A DNA stretch of 64,000 bases from Microbulbifer sp. VAAF005. Lineage in GTDB: Bacteria; Pseudomonadota; Gammaproteobacteria; Pseudomonadales; Cellvibrionaceae. Where the stretch lies: the NCBI RefSeq assembly GCF_030012985.1, contig NZ_CP120233.1, forward strand, positions 5,203,001 to 5,267,000. The letters run 5' to 3'. The position numbers and the translations under genes were made by a program. Positions 18,859 to 30,999 of this stretch are shown one piece after another. Every line of letters starts with the position of its first letter. Positions within the stretch are counted from its first letter, which is position 1. The notes under the pieces were generated by a model, which was not told the origin of the DNA, made no database searches, and was given only the letters and a program-made list of their open reading frames with translations.

Positions 18859-19768
18859 TCAAAGGCTGCACTTCCTTGCATGCAAGCTCTTTGATGGTTT
18901 CCAGTTTTCCAGATAGGCATTAGCCAAAGCTTGAATTGTTAAATCGCTATTGATGGCTATATCAGATTTCCTGGTTATAATATTAAACCCTGAATTTATG
19001 CTTTCAATTTTTCCTAATATCCTTTTGGTGTTTATCCCGGATGATGTGATTGCGTCCTCGACGGTTCCCTTGAACTTACCTATGCGTTTTAACTCAAAAG
19101 AGCTTTCATTTTGAGATGAATTGTAAGTGGCATTGCGGTTTGCAGGTAGGCGGAAAAGGGAGCCTATAGTGCTAAAAAAATCATTAATATGGTCATGGCC
19201 AGTCTGGTGAAATGATTTGACTATTAAGTTCTCTTCTCCGAAGTGTCTGCAAAAAAACCTTATAAACTGGGAGTTGAGAAAGCAGTGACTCCTCAACCCC
19301 TTGAAAAAACATGAGTAGATTTTGTGTGCTGTGAGGCCCTTTGTTAAGTTGGTTATACCATGAATTTAAAAAGCTAAGAGGCTCTCTAATATACATGATG
19401 ATTTTCACAGAGAATTCCCTGAAGCTAGATTGAAGTGCTTCTGCAATTTCATCTCCTTTGCCCGAAGCGCAGATGCTGAATAGCTCCTCAGATGATATGA
19501 GGACCTTGTCTTTCGGGCTGGAGAGGATTTCCTGTTGGATAGCTTCTAGCTCATTTTTAAAAATTATATTTTTACCATTGAACCAGGTGGGAGATGGTAC
19601 TCCGTAGTCTCTGAGTAAGCTAAGAGTTAACCTTCCATGGTTGGTAGTATTGTTTTGAGGTCTGCAGCTTTTTGGGTACAGTACGTCTAAATCGGAATCA
19701 TGACAAATTCTCTGGATGCTAGAAGTTCCAGTTTTAAAGTTTCCGACATGTAAGTACAGTGTTTTCAT
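18859..19768 (-). CDS. Sulfotransferase-like protein, frameshifted as assembled
   Basis: The N-terminal part (from 19768) starts MKTLYLHVGNFKTGTSSIQ, with the PAPS-binding KTGTSS loop, followed by VLISSEELF and IIMYIREPLSFLNSWYNQL, the 3'-phosphate motif. The frame is then lost. Removing one base from the seven-base A run at 19251-19257 (plus strand) joins it to the downstream frame, giving VYKVFCRHFGEENLIVKSF, the usual continuation in this family. The combined protein is about 302 residues. It is the last gene of the minus-strand export operon, 15 bases after the galactofuranosyltransferase. A sequencing error is the simplest explanation of the break. Confidence 0.7.
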
Positions 19769-19783
19769 GCTGCTCGCCAGACG

Positions 19784-21622
19784 TTAGTGATTTTCTGTAG
19801 TTGGGGTGGGTTCTGTTACAAAATTATCCTTTTTGATGTCAAGAAATTCCTCCCAAAACTCTCTTGATGTCATATGTCTTTGATTTTCTACGTAGCTGAC
19901 TTTGGCTTTTTTGAATAGCTTGTAAGATGTAAGGGTGAGCATTGTTGCCTGCCCAACAATCTTAAAAAATCTTGTGGGATTTCGTGTAGCTGTAAAACCG
20001 CTCAGGGTTGAGGGTTGAATATATTGTACCCTACGAGCACGCAAGCACTTGATGTAATTCCAGTCAAAGGTTGACATATATCTTATTCCTGGATCTGCTA
20101 TGTTCTTGTCAGGAAAAATGAGAAAGCTAGGTAGAATATGCCCGTTTAAAGTTAGCTTGGATAAAATTTTATGTTTAAGCCTTACTTTGAAATCATCAAA
20201 TCTAAATTGGGGGATTTTAGATGGGGCGATGCTCTTTGCTACATCTTCTTGAGAGCGCAGTAAGGCTCCGTGCAGCTCATCTGGCAATGTATCATGAAGT
20301 TTAGAAAATCCGTTCAATGCAGCTTTTGTTCCATCAATTGCTTTTTGAGCTGAGTCATAACGATACCCCAGTGACAGCACGATTGTTTTCTTTAGCAATC
20401 GCTTGCACATAGCCCAGTAACTGAAGTTGGAATCATGGATGCTGCGTCCTATGAACGAATTTCTCTCTTCATAGTAAAATGTTGCTGAGGAGTATTTGTT
20501 TTCGAATGGTTCATGCCATACGCCAATACCATTCATATCTATAATTTTGATGCCATTTTCTATTGCTCTTAACGAATACTCGACATCATCCCACTTTAGA
20601 AATACAGGAATCGGTAAGCCTAGGTGTTTAAATGTCGAAGTTGGAGCAGAAAAGAACCACCAACCAGCATATTGCTTTGCCACTTCTTGGTCATTTTCAA
20701 GCAGACCATTAAGGTGGTTCAAGTCAAGTTGGCTTTTTATAGGGATAAAATGTGCGTCGCTATTAAGTATGGCACCATTTTCATATTGGATGTTGTGCTG
20801 ATCAAGTCGTAGCATACTTCCACTAACCGCTACAGAGCTGTCATGGCAATATGAGTAGAATGTTTGCAGTCGAAGCAGTGTTGTTGGTTCTATCGTTGTA
20901 TCATCATCGCTCAAAACGATATGACTGTATTTGTTTGATTCACGCGTGGCCTCAATTAACCCTCTTGCAAACCCGCCTGACCCACCATAGTTTTTATTCG
21001 TAAATAATTTTACAGAAGAGTTATCGGGGGCGGTGAGAGTGCAGCCGTTATCTATCACCAAAAGGTCGATGACAGTGCTAGGGTCAATTTTTTTCTTAAG
21101 CTCATCAAAAAGCTTGATGTTTCTATATACGAAGCTCTCCCTTTTATAGGTCGGCATAACAATAGCCAGAGAGCAATTTTGGCGGGGAGCATTCTCGGTT
21201 AAGAGGGCAATATCATAGATTTTTGCTGCGTCAAGACTGGTTTCTATTTTAATGAATGCCAAGCCTGCTTTAGGTGCTGAAGTTAAATCAATATCGATAA
21301 CTACTTCTGAGCAATCTTCTAGCTGAATAGATCTTCTTGCTAGAACGACATTTCCCGATTCTTTGGATGCGGCGATTACTTCACATGTAAAGGTCCCAGC
21401 ACCCCTAATTTTTGCCTTGAGCGAGGTAAGATCGCAATACTTGAGCCATTTCCCAAGGCTAAAAGAATTAAAGTATGTGTCAAATGATAGAGTTGAAAAT
21501 GGGCCGATATGCCACGCAGATTCGGGCTCGGAGTATCTGATGGCACCAGAATAGTGCTGGTAAAGCGAGTCCAGTGTTGTGGCTTTTCTATTAGGAGGGA
21601 TAATTGAGTGTATAGTGTTCAT
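19784..21622 (-). CDS. GlfT2-like galactofuranosyltransferase, GT2 family
   Basis: A 612-residue glycosyltransferase with the architecture of mycobacterial GlfT2: an N-terminal beta-rich domain (about residues 1-150), a GT-A catalytic domain (about 150-400) and a helical C-terminal part. Visible motifs are IVMPTYKRESF at the start of the catalytic domain, NYGGSGGFARG, the metal-binding LSDDDTT, AGWWFFSAP, KWDDVEYSLRA and GIGVWHEPF. These match the family that adds galactofuranose from UDP-Galf. It directly follows glf (26-base gap), which makes that donor. ATG at 21622 is preferred over a TTG four codons upstream. The linkage and whether it is processive, as GlfT2 is, remain unknown. Confidence 0.8.
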   Translation of the reverse strand: MNTIHSIIPPNRKATTLDSLYQHYSGAIRYSEPESAWHIGPFSTLSFDTYFNSFSLGKWLKYCDLTSLKAKIRGAGTFTCEVIAASKESGNVVLARRSIQLEDCSEVVIDIDLTSAPKAGLAFIKIETSLDAAKIYDIALLTENAPRQNCSLAIVMPTYKRESFVYRNIKLFDELKKKIDPSTVIDLLVIDNGCTLTAPDNSSVKLFTNKNYGGSGGFARGLIEATRESNKYSHIVLSDDDTTIEPTTLLRLQTFYSYCHDSSVAVSGSMLRLDQHNIQYENGAILNSDAHFIPIKSQLDLNHLNGLLENDQEVAKQYAGWWFFSAPTSTFKHLGLPIPVFLKWDDVEYSLRAIENGIKIIDMNGIGVWHEPFENKYSSATFYYEERNSFIGRSIHDSNFSYWAMCKRLLKKTIVLSLGYRYDSAQKAIDGTKAALNGFSKLHDTLPDELHGALLRSQEDVAKSIAPSKIPQFRFDDFKVRLKHKILSKLTLNGHILPSFLIFPDKNIADPGIRYMSTFDWNYIKCLRARRVQYIQPSTLSGFTATRNPTRFFKIVGQATMLTLTSYKLFKKAKVSYVENQRHMTSREFWEEFLDIKKDNFVTEPTPTTENH

Positions 21623-21660
21623 TGTTCTATTCAATCTAATTTTAGCGTGTAACCAAAGAT

Positions 21661-23724
<2,064 letters not shown>

Positions 23725-23741
23725 ACCAGTATGCTCCTGTA

Positions 23742-24767
23742 TTAATCTTTAGCTGCGATGGGCCGCTCTTTAGGTGCGGGCGAGCAACTTTTTAGCTTGT
23801 GTTGAAGGTTAGCTCGCATTTTATTTGTTTCAGCTAATTGGTTCGCAACAATATCTTCAGAAGCGGATATCACCTCAGATAGGCTTGGAAGCCCAATTGA
23901 TTTTGGGGTTTTTTCATTAGAAAAACTGACCCCTTGAGAGCCAATTGTGAAGTAGTTAAATATTTGAGAAATCATGCGCGCAGTTGCACGCTTATTCCAA
24001 CTCAAAAATGCGCCTTTCTTTTTCTGTAAGGGGTCCCCTGCAAAGCTTTGGCTGAGTTTTTGCCTGAGCCCAAAAAGCTTGTTTCGTGTTAGAATCGAAG
24101 TTGCATAAACGCCTGCTATGCTGGGAGTAACATTTCTGCTGACTTTGCTGGCTCGGATTGAATTCTGAGTTGCCGTTGTAAGGCCTAGGCTGCTCAAAAA
24201 ATCCAAGATGAGGTTTTGGCTTTCCCATTGATTCTTGTCATATGGGCGGGTGATTATTTTATTAGGGTACACCTTTTCCCAGCGTTTGATAAATAGCGTT
24301 TTAAAGGCTGCACTATAGACGCAGGGATCAAAAAGAGTGGGGACATACTTTGCCATTAAATATTGCCACTTGAACGCAGAGTATGATTTTGCGGTCTTGA
24401 GTTTTTGCATTATTCCCGACTCTAGATATTCATCTGCTCTACGAATATAAGCTATTACGCATATGTCGGAATGGTTTAACCATTTTTTAAACAAATTTAT
24501 TTCGGAGGCTTTTAAATTGCAAAAGGCCTCGGCGCTAAGAATAAGATGCTTGGGCTTGCTGGAGATAACTTTGTCCAGTTTGAGCCAGCAGCCACCTTTT
24601 TGGCCTGACCGTAGTTCTCGAAACAAGCATTCGTGGTGGCTTTCTTGTTTAAAGAGTTGAGGGTACTCAATCCCGTTCGCCCTTAGTGCATCCCGGTTTT
24701 GACTGAGGGCAGCTTGAATGGCGGTTGACCCAGTCTTATCTGAGCCAATATGGACGTAGATCTTCAT
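23742..24767 (-). CDS. Sulfotransferase-like protein
   Basis: A complete 341-residue protein starting MKIYVHIGSDKTGSTAIQ, with the PAPS 5'-phosphosulfate loop KTGSTA. HLILSAEAF and CVIAYIRRADEYLESGIMQ are the second conserved strand and the 3'-phosphate-binding motif. The start overlaps the stop of the ABC ATPase gene by four bases (ATGA), placing it firmly in the export operon. It is therefore the best evidence that the exported glycan is sulfated. The C-terminal 120 residues are basic and less conserved. The acceptor sugar is unknown. Confidence 0.78.
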   Translation of the reverse strand: MKIYVHIGSDKTGSTAIQAALSQNRDALRANGIEYPQLFKQESHHECLFRELRSGQKGGCWLKLDKVISSKPKHLILSAEAFCNLKASEINLFKKWLNHSDICVIAYIRRADEYLESGIMQKLKTAKSYSAFKWQYLMAKYVPTLFDPCVYSAAFKTLFIKRWEKVYPNKIITRPYDKNQWESQNLILDFLSSLGLTTATQNSIRASKVSRNVTPSIAGVYATSILTRNKLFGLRQKLSQSFAGDPLQKKKGAFLSWNKRATARMISQIFNYFTIGSQGVSFSNEKTPKSIGLPSLSEVISASEDIVANQLAETNKMRANLQHKLKSCSPAPKERPIAAKD

Positions 24768-25462
24768 GTTGGTACTGCCTCAGTTTCATACATTTCTAAG
24801 ATTTTCTGGGCTTCTCCAATCGCTTTAATTACCCCGTTTTCTATCCACAATATTCTGTCACAGAGCTTTTTTAACGTTTGGGTAGAGTGAGATACTAGTA
24901 CTACAGTCTGGTTCGACCGCACCTTATCCTTCAGTGCCTTTGCTGATTTTTGCTTAAAGTCTTTGTCGCCTACTCCGAGGATCTCATCAAGTAGAAGTAC
25001 GTCCGGTGTTGCATGGATTGCTGTGGCAAAGCCCAGGCGAGCTTTTTGGCCTGCTGAAAAGGTGCCAACAGGCTCCTTAATTGTATCGCCGAGGCCAGAA
25101 AACTCCGTGATGATGGGAATTAGAGTCTTAGCCTGTCGGATGCTGCTCCCTTGAGTTACCAGTGCCATAAGGGCGTTATCAATACCGCTCAGGTTTTTAT
25201 TAAAACCTAGCCCAAGTGATAATAGTTGTGACTTGATATGAGGCTTTCTGTGAATTTTTCCTGTATTTGGGGTGATGATATCTGCGAGCAATTTAAGCAA
25301 GCTTGATTTGCCGGCACCATTTCGCCCAATAACGCCAAGTGTTTCGCCAGGTAGCAGTTCAAATGAGATATCCTTGAGCACCCAGTTTGGCTTTGTGAAT
25401 AGGCTCAACCTTCCACGGTAGGCGAGGCCTACTTTTGAAAATGTTAATATCGGCGAGCTCAT
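24764..25462 (-). CDS. ABC transporter ATPase for polysaccharide export (Wzt/KpsT type)
   Basis: The nucleotide-binding subunit of an ABC-2 polysaccharide exporter in the inner membrane. Walker A is GRNGAGKSSLL (about residues 43-53), the signature is GTFSAGQKARLG, Walker B is VLLLDEILGVGD and the switch His is in LVSHSTQTL. The GVIGRNGAGKSSLLKLLADI context is specific to the O-antigen, teichoic acid and capsule exporters. At 232 residues it lacks the C-terminal glycan-binding domain of long Wzt proteins, so export probably does not depend on recognition of a chain-terminator. It overlaps the permease and sulfotransferase genes by four bases on each side. Confidence 0.88.
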   Translation of the reverse strand: MSSPILTFSKVGLAYRGRLSLFTKPNWVLKDISFELLPGETLGVIGRNGAGKSSLLKLLADIITPNTGKIHRKPHIKSQLLSLGLGFNKNLSGIDNALMALVTQGSSIRQAKTLIPIITEFSGLGDTIKEPVGTFSAGQKARLGFATAIHATPDVLLLDEILGVGDKDFKQKSAKALKDKVRSNQTVVLVSHSTQTLKKLCDRILWIENGVIKAIGEAQKILEMYETEAVPT

Positions 25463-26224
25463 AGCAGCACTCTTGGGTAAGTTCTATCCAACGCTTTAAT
25501 CAGGGCTAGGGCGGAGATAAGGGATATAGCTCCAACAATGAGTGGATAGGCTAACTCTCCAATCGCGGGCATTTGGTTCTCTAGAAGAACCTTTCTGTAG
25601 CTAACAAAAATTTCAGCAAATGGATTGAGAAACAGAAGCTCCTGAACCTCTGGCGGGCGGCTGCCTATATCGAAGAAAATACCTGATGTGAAAAGTACCC
25701 CGGTTACGGATAGAGGTACCAAGTGTCGTAAATCGGGCACCAGAGGTATGGTAGCCGCAGCTAACAAGCTTAGCCCGAGATTAATGACAAGCTGGGAGAA
25801 AATGACAGGGATAAGTCCTAACCATGCGACGGAGGGGACAAACCCCGAGAGCCATAGCGCACCAAAGTATTGGTAGGACGCATACAAACCTCAAGAGCAT
25901 AGATAGATTGATTGAGCAAGCAAATATCCACTTGGGCAAGTAAAATTGGCCAAGTATCCCTTTGTTGTTAACTATCGATTCGGCGCTATTGCTGATGGAT
26001 GACGCAAACCATTTAAATGGGAGCATGCCACACAGCAGGAATGCTAAAAATTCTGGCCCAGCTTGGTTGCCGCGGAATCCAGATGCGAATGCGAAGTAGA
26101 GAAGCCCTGTGAGAAGAAGTGGCTCCATTACCCACCAGACAGTTCCTAGGTAGGTATTTTCCATGTCCGCTTTTAAGGCGTTTACGCCCCTGAGCCAAAC
26201 AATATTGAAGTGATTCTTAAGCAT
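25459..26224 (-). CDS. ABC-2 polysaccharide export permease (Wzm type), frameshifted as assembled
   Basis: The membrane partner of the adjacent ATPase, about 255 residues with six expected spans. The N-terminal part has the hallmark KADMENTYLGTVWWVMEPLL and GQFYLPKWIF. The frame is broken at the AAA at 25886-25888 (plus strand): removing one base joins MLLRLYASYQYFGALWLSG and leads into the C-terminal half, with LVPDLRHLVPL and NPFAEIFVSYRKVLL, also typical of Wzm. I start at the ATG at 26224, which gives the usual N-terminus; a longer TTG version exists. It is the first gene of the minus-strand operon. Confidence 0.75.
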
Positions 26225-26349
26225 CCAGGTGTTACGGTTACAAATAGGAGTGGCATTATAAAGGCACAGAAGCGCCAAATATACAGTAAAAGCTTTAGAA
26301 ACAACAGCTTACATGCTGTAAACTAGTACGTTGAATTTGTAAAGGCCGT
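26225..26349. promoter_or_regulatory. Divergent promoter region of the polysaccharide island
   Basis: This 125-base gap separates the minus-strand export operon from the plus-strand glycosyltransferase genes and must carry both promoters. An inverted repeat, ACAGC (26304-26308) with GCTGT (26315-26319), lies in its centre and could be an operator. No textbook -35/-10 pairs stand out. Confidence 0.4.
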
Positions 26350-27497
26350 ATGTTTTGGTACAAAAAGTAACCGCAGCTCATTGTTATAGGACGTTCCTTC
26401 CTGAAACGCATGGAGGGCTGGAACAGGCCATATTTCAGATGGCTCGATCCGGAGGTGAGGTATTAGCCCTCTCTTGCAAGCCCGGCTCTTATGAGATTGA
26501 GGCCGGCTTGCAAGTTCGGGCTAGTCGCCGCTGGTTTTCTTTCAATTCAATGTGTTTTGGACCGGGTTTGCTACTGGATGTATGGCGTAGCAAAGCGAAA
26601 GTGTTGCACTTGCACTTTCCCTGGCCTTTTGGTGATCTTGCCTACCTATTTGCAGGCAAGCGGCGCCCCTTGGTTGTGACTTACCATTCTGATGTGGTGA
26701 GGCAGAGGTGGCTGCTGAAGCTTTACACCCCTCTCATGAATCGTTTTTTTGCCAAAGCGGATCGTATCGTCGCTACTTCTGAGCAGTATGTGGCAACAAG
26801 CCCTGTTTTGCAGCGCTGGAAGCATAAGGTCTCTGTGATTCCCTTGGGGGTTGATGAGGATACCTTGCCGCCCCCGCGTGAAGACGACTTGAAGCGTATT
26901 GAGGGCACCTATGGCCGGGGTTTCATGCTTTTTGTCGGTGTTCTTCGTTACTATAAAGGCCTTGAATACCTGGTTCGCGCGGCTGAGGGGGCGGGCTGCC
27001 GCATATTGATTGCGGGGGCGGGACCAGAAGAGGAGCGTATGCGCGCTCTTGTTTCTAAGCAGGGCCTGGATAACGTTGAATTTCTGGGGTTTGTATCCGA
27101 TGAAGAAAAGGCAGCATTGTATAGACTATGTGGTGCTGTAGTTTTTCCTTCTCATCTGCGTTCTGAAGCCTTCGGGGTCACCTTGATTGAAGGGCTTATG
27201 GCCGGTAAGCCCCTGATAAGTTGTGAGATAGGCACCGGTACAAGCTTTGTAAATGAGAATGGTGTAACTGGCCACGTGATACCTCCAGCGGATAGCGCCG
27301 CGCTGCGGGCGGCTATGAATGACCTCAGCTCCAACCCTGAAAGAGCCAAGATAATGGGGGCTGCAGCTCGCCAGCGTTATGAGGCCCTGTTCACGGGCGA
27401 GAAGATGCGAGAATCGTATCAAGAGCTTTATCGGGAAGTTCTAGGGTCTGATGTTGGTAGTGAGGTGATTGACTCCGATAGGAGTTCCTGTGCTTAG
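26350..27497 (+). CDS. GT4-family glycosyltransferase, start uncertain
   Basis: A GT-B glycosyltransferase of about 380 residues. Evidence is the N-terminal HGGLEQAIFQMA, VVTYHSDVVRQRW in the acceptor domain, VIPLGVDED, FVGVLRYYKGLEYL and the donor-site FPSHLRSEAFGVTLIEGLMAG, with the family E-x7-E pattern. The uninterrupted frame begins with TTG at 26355. However, an ATG at 26350, four bases after AAGG, would join the frame if the T run at 26353-26356 had one more T (giving MFLVQKV). I list that start as likely. It is similar to group 1 transferases that use GDP-mannose or UDP-sugars; the exact sugar is not determinable. The end overlaps the next gene by eight bases. Confidence 0.8.
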
Positions 27498-28581
27498 GAT
27501 TGGTGTTGATGCCAGACCATTGTCAGTTGTTACTACAGGTATTGGCCGTTATACGGAAGCCCTCATTGAGCGTATGGTACAAAGCGGGCATGAATGGTTC
27601 CTTTATAGTGATGCGCCGCTGCCTGAGAGGCTCTGTGATGTAGCTAATGTGGTCGTACGTACAGGGAAGGTTGGGCGTAAATCACTGGGTACTCTTTTTG
27701 CTCAAGCCCGCTTCCCATCCTGGGCTAGGCATGATGACTTGCAGGTATTCTGGTCCCCCAGGCATCATTTACCGCTGATGATGCCGTCTTCAGTAAGCCG
27801 GGTGGTGACGATTCACGACATGGTTTGGGCGCGCTTTCCTGAAACTATGTCTGTATTTGGTAAGCACCTAGAGCGTGGGTTGATGCCCCCTTCGGTAAAC
27901 TCGGCGCAAACGGTGATAGCGGTATCAGCATTTACCGCCGATGAGCTCACAGAGTTAATGCCGAAGTCTGTGGGTAAGACTGTTGTTATTCCCGAAGCAC
28001 CTTTCCTGGAAAATACTGACGACCGCATTGATGGGGAGTATTTCCTTTTCGTCGGTACTCTGGAGCCCCGGAAAAATTTGGAGCGCCTGCTGGCCGCATA
28101 TCGAGCTTACTTGGATATGGCTACTCAAGGAGCATTGCCGCTTTATGTTTGTGGTGGGCAAGGCTGGGGGCTGCCTCGATTAAGTGAAGTTATTGAGGGG
28201 TTGGGTTTAGGAGAAATGGTAAAGGTGCGGGGTTATGTGCCTGATCACGAGTTAAGTGGCTTGTATCATAATGCCAGAGCTTTGCTTATCCCCTCGATTT
28301 ATGAGGGGTTTGGGCTGCCTATTGTTGAGGCGTTTTCGCAGAATACGCCGGTTTTGACCTCTAATACTGGAGCTATGCGGGAGGTGGCTGGAGGTGGAGC
28401 TATTTTAGTCGACCCTCTTTCGGTTTCTAGCATGGCTAATGGTATCCATCAGCTGCATTCAGATTTGGATTTGGTCCATAGCCTTCAGGAATCTGCATGC
28501 GCTCGGGTAAAAGAGTTTTCTTGGGATCGAGCAGCGGAAGCCACCTTGAAGGTGTTGGAGGAGGCTGCTATCAACGGGTAG
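27490..28581 (+). CDS. GT4-family glycosyltransferase
   Basis: A second GT-B transferase of 363 residues. The GTG at 27490 is preceded by AGGAG and overlaps the previous gene by eight bases. Motifs are RIGVDARPLSVVTTGIGRY at the N-terminus, TIHDMVWARFPETM, ISAFTADE-like VSAFTADE, FVGTLEPRKNLERLLAAY and the donor-binding IPSIYEGFGLPIVEAF. This pattern is common in mannosyl- and rhamnosyltransferases of O-antigen and exopolysaccharide clusters (WbaZ-like). The frame is complete. The sugar and linkage cannot be deduced. Confidence 0.85.
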   Translation: MLRIGVDARPLSVVTTGIGRYTEALIERMVQSGHEWFLYSDAPLPERLCDVANVVVRTGKVGRKSLGTLFAQARFPSWARHDDLQVFWSPRHHLPLMMPSSVSRVVTIHDMVWARFPETMSVFGKHLERGLMPPSVNSAQTVIAVSAFTADELTELMPKSVGKTVVIPEAPFLENTDDRIDGEYFLFVGTLEPRKNLERLLAAYRAYLDMATQGALPLYVCGGQGWGLPRLSEVIEGLGLGEMVKVRGYVPDHELSGLYHNARALLIPSIYEGFGLPIVEAFSQNTPVLTSNTGAMREVAGGGAILVDPLSVSSMANGIHQLHSDLDLVHSLQESACARVKEFSWDRAAEATLKVLEEAAING

Positions 28582-28940
28582 CTGGCTTTGGTTCATCTTT
28601 TTATAGCGCTAGCTTCTACATCATTCTCTTTTCGGGCGGGTCTCTGGCTATTCCCTGAAGTATGTTTGTGTTCTGCGGTTTCAAGGTTGTGGGACTTTAA
28701 GACTTATCCAAATTTATTTTCTCATTGATTGTTTCGGTCTTCCCTTAAGGTTGTCAGGTTCTAACTACCCTGGCTGCTGTCGAAGTTCCTATCTGTCTCT
28801 CTCCTGATCCAGTTGTTGAAATCCCCGCCCATCCTGTTTGTTGGCCAATGTTGTAGGTTGCTAATTCCAAGTGTTGTGCTAATCGTTTAGTCAGCGCGTG
28901 ATGATTCAAATGTCTAACAATATCTGCAATTGGTGCTGCT
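28582..28940. other. Non-coding gap inside the polysaccharide island
   Basis: About 360 bases with no coding frame, between two glycosyltransferase genes of the same orientation. It may hold a separate promoter for the downstream fucose genes. Nothing more specific was seen. Confidence 0.4.
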
Positions 28941-29807
28941 ATGCGGGTTAAATTTTCCGTGATTGTTCCGGTCTATCAGCAGTGGCACTTCATTGAGGAG
29001 TTGGTTTGTTGCTTGGAGTCTCAAGTCATTTCAAAAAACCTTTTTGAGCTTGTGCTGATATCAAATGACGGGAATTCTCCATCCTTTTTAGGGGGGAAAG
29101 TTTTCAGATTAAGACAGGAAAGTGCAAAAAGCCTGGGTCTTATGCGGCAAGAAACAAAGGGGTAGAGTTAGCTGAAGGAGATTGGCTTATATTTACGGAT
29201 GCTGATTGCCTGCCGGATTCAAAGTGGATAGCTGGAATTGATAGGGCGGTTGGGTGTTGGGGGGAGTGTAAAGTTATTTGCCGGTGATGTGCGAAGTCAA
29301 AAGCAATATGGATTCTCCAATATCTATGAAGTCTATGACTTTATGAGAGGGATACCACAAGAGGTTTACGTATCTGCAGGAGTTGCGGCTACAGCAAATA
29401 TGGTAGTTGATCGGTTTTTGTTTCTGAAGTTTGGCGGCTTTAGTGAGAATTCCTTTTCGAGTGGTGATTTTGAGTTTTGCAGAAGGTTGAGGGTAAGAGG
29501 GTACAAAGTCTTATTTCTGAAATCTGCTTTTGTTCATCATCGAGTTAGATGCTCCTGGCAATCTGTAGCGACAAAAGCAAGGCGGATAAAGGGAGGGCAG
29601 TTTTTCCTCTCTCAAGGGGCAGGGAGGATTAAGCTGATTCTATATACCCTTCTTCCGCCGGTAAGGTCGGTCGTATTTTTTTGGAGGAAAAGGGAAATTT
29701 ATATTGGTTATAGATTGTTGGCAAGTTTCGTTCAGATAAGGTTGTGGGGGGTTGAAATACGGGAGATGGCTCGCTTGATGTTAGGGGCGAAACCTGAGCG
29801 ACATTGA
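28941..29807 (+). CDS. GT2 glycosyltransferase, two compensating frameshifts as assembled
   Basis: When two indels are corrected, this is a GT-A transferase of about 288 residues. It begins FSVIVPVYQQWHFIEEL. One more A in the run at 29126-29130 restores KPGSYAARNKGVELAEGDWL and FTDADCLPD, the donor and metal motifs. One fewer G in the run at 29259-29264 brings the frame back to SVKLFAGDVR and on to FGGFSENSFSSGDFEFCRRL, the acceptor-side motif. Because the middle piece is read in another frame, a simple gene finder would report two unrelated short proteins. Both changes are in homopolymers. The ribosome site before the ATG is weak. Confidence 0.65.
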
Positions 29808-29881
29808 TCTTTGTAAATGTTTGGGCGGTATTGATTGTGGAGAGGTGAGCTTGTATACCAATAATTCTAACAGGCTGAGAC

Positions 29882-30996
29882 ATGAAAAAAGCATTAATAA
29901 CGGGTGTAACAGGTCAGGATGGTTCTTATTTAGCTGAATTTTTATTGGCGAAAGGGTACGAGGTTCATGGGGTTAAAAGAAGGTCTTCTTCATTTAATAC
30001 GAGCCGCATAGATCACTTATACCAAGGGCCGCAAGATGATAGTAGAAGGTTTTTCTTCACTATGGAGACCTTACCGACACAAATAATTTGACCCGAATTC
30101 TTCAGGAGGTGCGGCCTGATGAAATCTATAATCTGGGCGCTCAGTCACATGTTGCGGTCAGTTTTGAATGCCCTGAATATACTGCAAATGTGAACGGGCT
30201 TGGAACCCTCAGAATACTAGAGGGGATGCGTCTTCTGGGGTTGGATAAAACCAGATTTTACCAAGCCTCAACATCGGAGCTTTATGGTGCTGCCAAAGCT
30301 ACCCCTCAGAATGAAAATACTCCTTTTTACCCTCGCTCTCCATACTCAATAGCAAAATTATTTGCTTATTGGACTGTGGTCAATTTCCGCGAGGCCTATG
30401 GCTTATATGCTTGCAATGGAATCTTATTTAATCATGAGTCATCACGGCGTGGTGAAACTTTTGTTACTCGAAAGATAAGCCGGGGTTTGGCAAATGTTGC
30501 CCAAGGTTTAGAGCGGTGCCTGTATTTGGGGGAGCTGAATGCACTGAGGGACTGGGGTCATGCTAGGGACTATGTTGAAATGCAATGGTTGATGTTGCAG
30601 CAAGAAAGTCCTAGGGATTTTATCATCTCTACAGGGCTGCAATACTCCGTTCGGGATTTTGTTCGTAATTGTGCTCAAGAGTTGGGGATAGCGATAGAGT
30701 TTCATGGAGAGGGGCAGAAAGAAGTAGGTGTTGTTGCTTCAATTGTGGGAGAAGATGCTCCAGCAGTTAAGTGTGGAGATGTAATTGTTAAAGTGGACTC
30801 TCGTTATTTTCGCCCGACAGAAGTGGTGTCACTAGTAGGTGACGCCTCATTGGCTAGGCAAGAGCTGGGGTGGGCACCTAAAACAACCTTGAAAGATTTA
30901 GTTGGGGAGATGGTTAAGTATGATTTGAGGGAAGCGAAGCGGAATTTGTTGTTGGCTGGCAATGGTTATCGCACTGAGCCTATTTTTGAGGAGTAG
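29882..30996 (+). CDS. gmd: GDP-mannose 4,6-dehydratase, frameshifted as assembled
   Basis: Converts GDP-D-mannose to GDP-4-keto-6-deoxymannose, the first step toward GDP-L-fucose and GDP-rhamnose. The N-terminus [20 protein letters not shown] has the NADP-binding GxxGxxG and is unmistakable. The frame breaks at the T5 run at 30050-30054; a sixth T restores [20 protein letters not shown]. Further motifs are [31 protein letters not shown] (catalytic Tyr and Lys), [15 protein letters not shown] and [11 protein letters not shown]. The total length of about 371 residues is normal. It is followed four bases on by fcl. A sequencing error is the probable cause of the break. Confidence 0.9.
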
Positions 30997-30999
30997 TTA

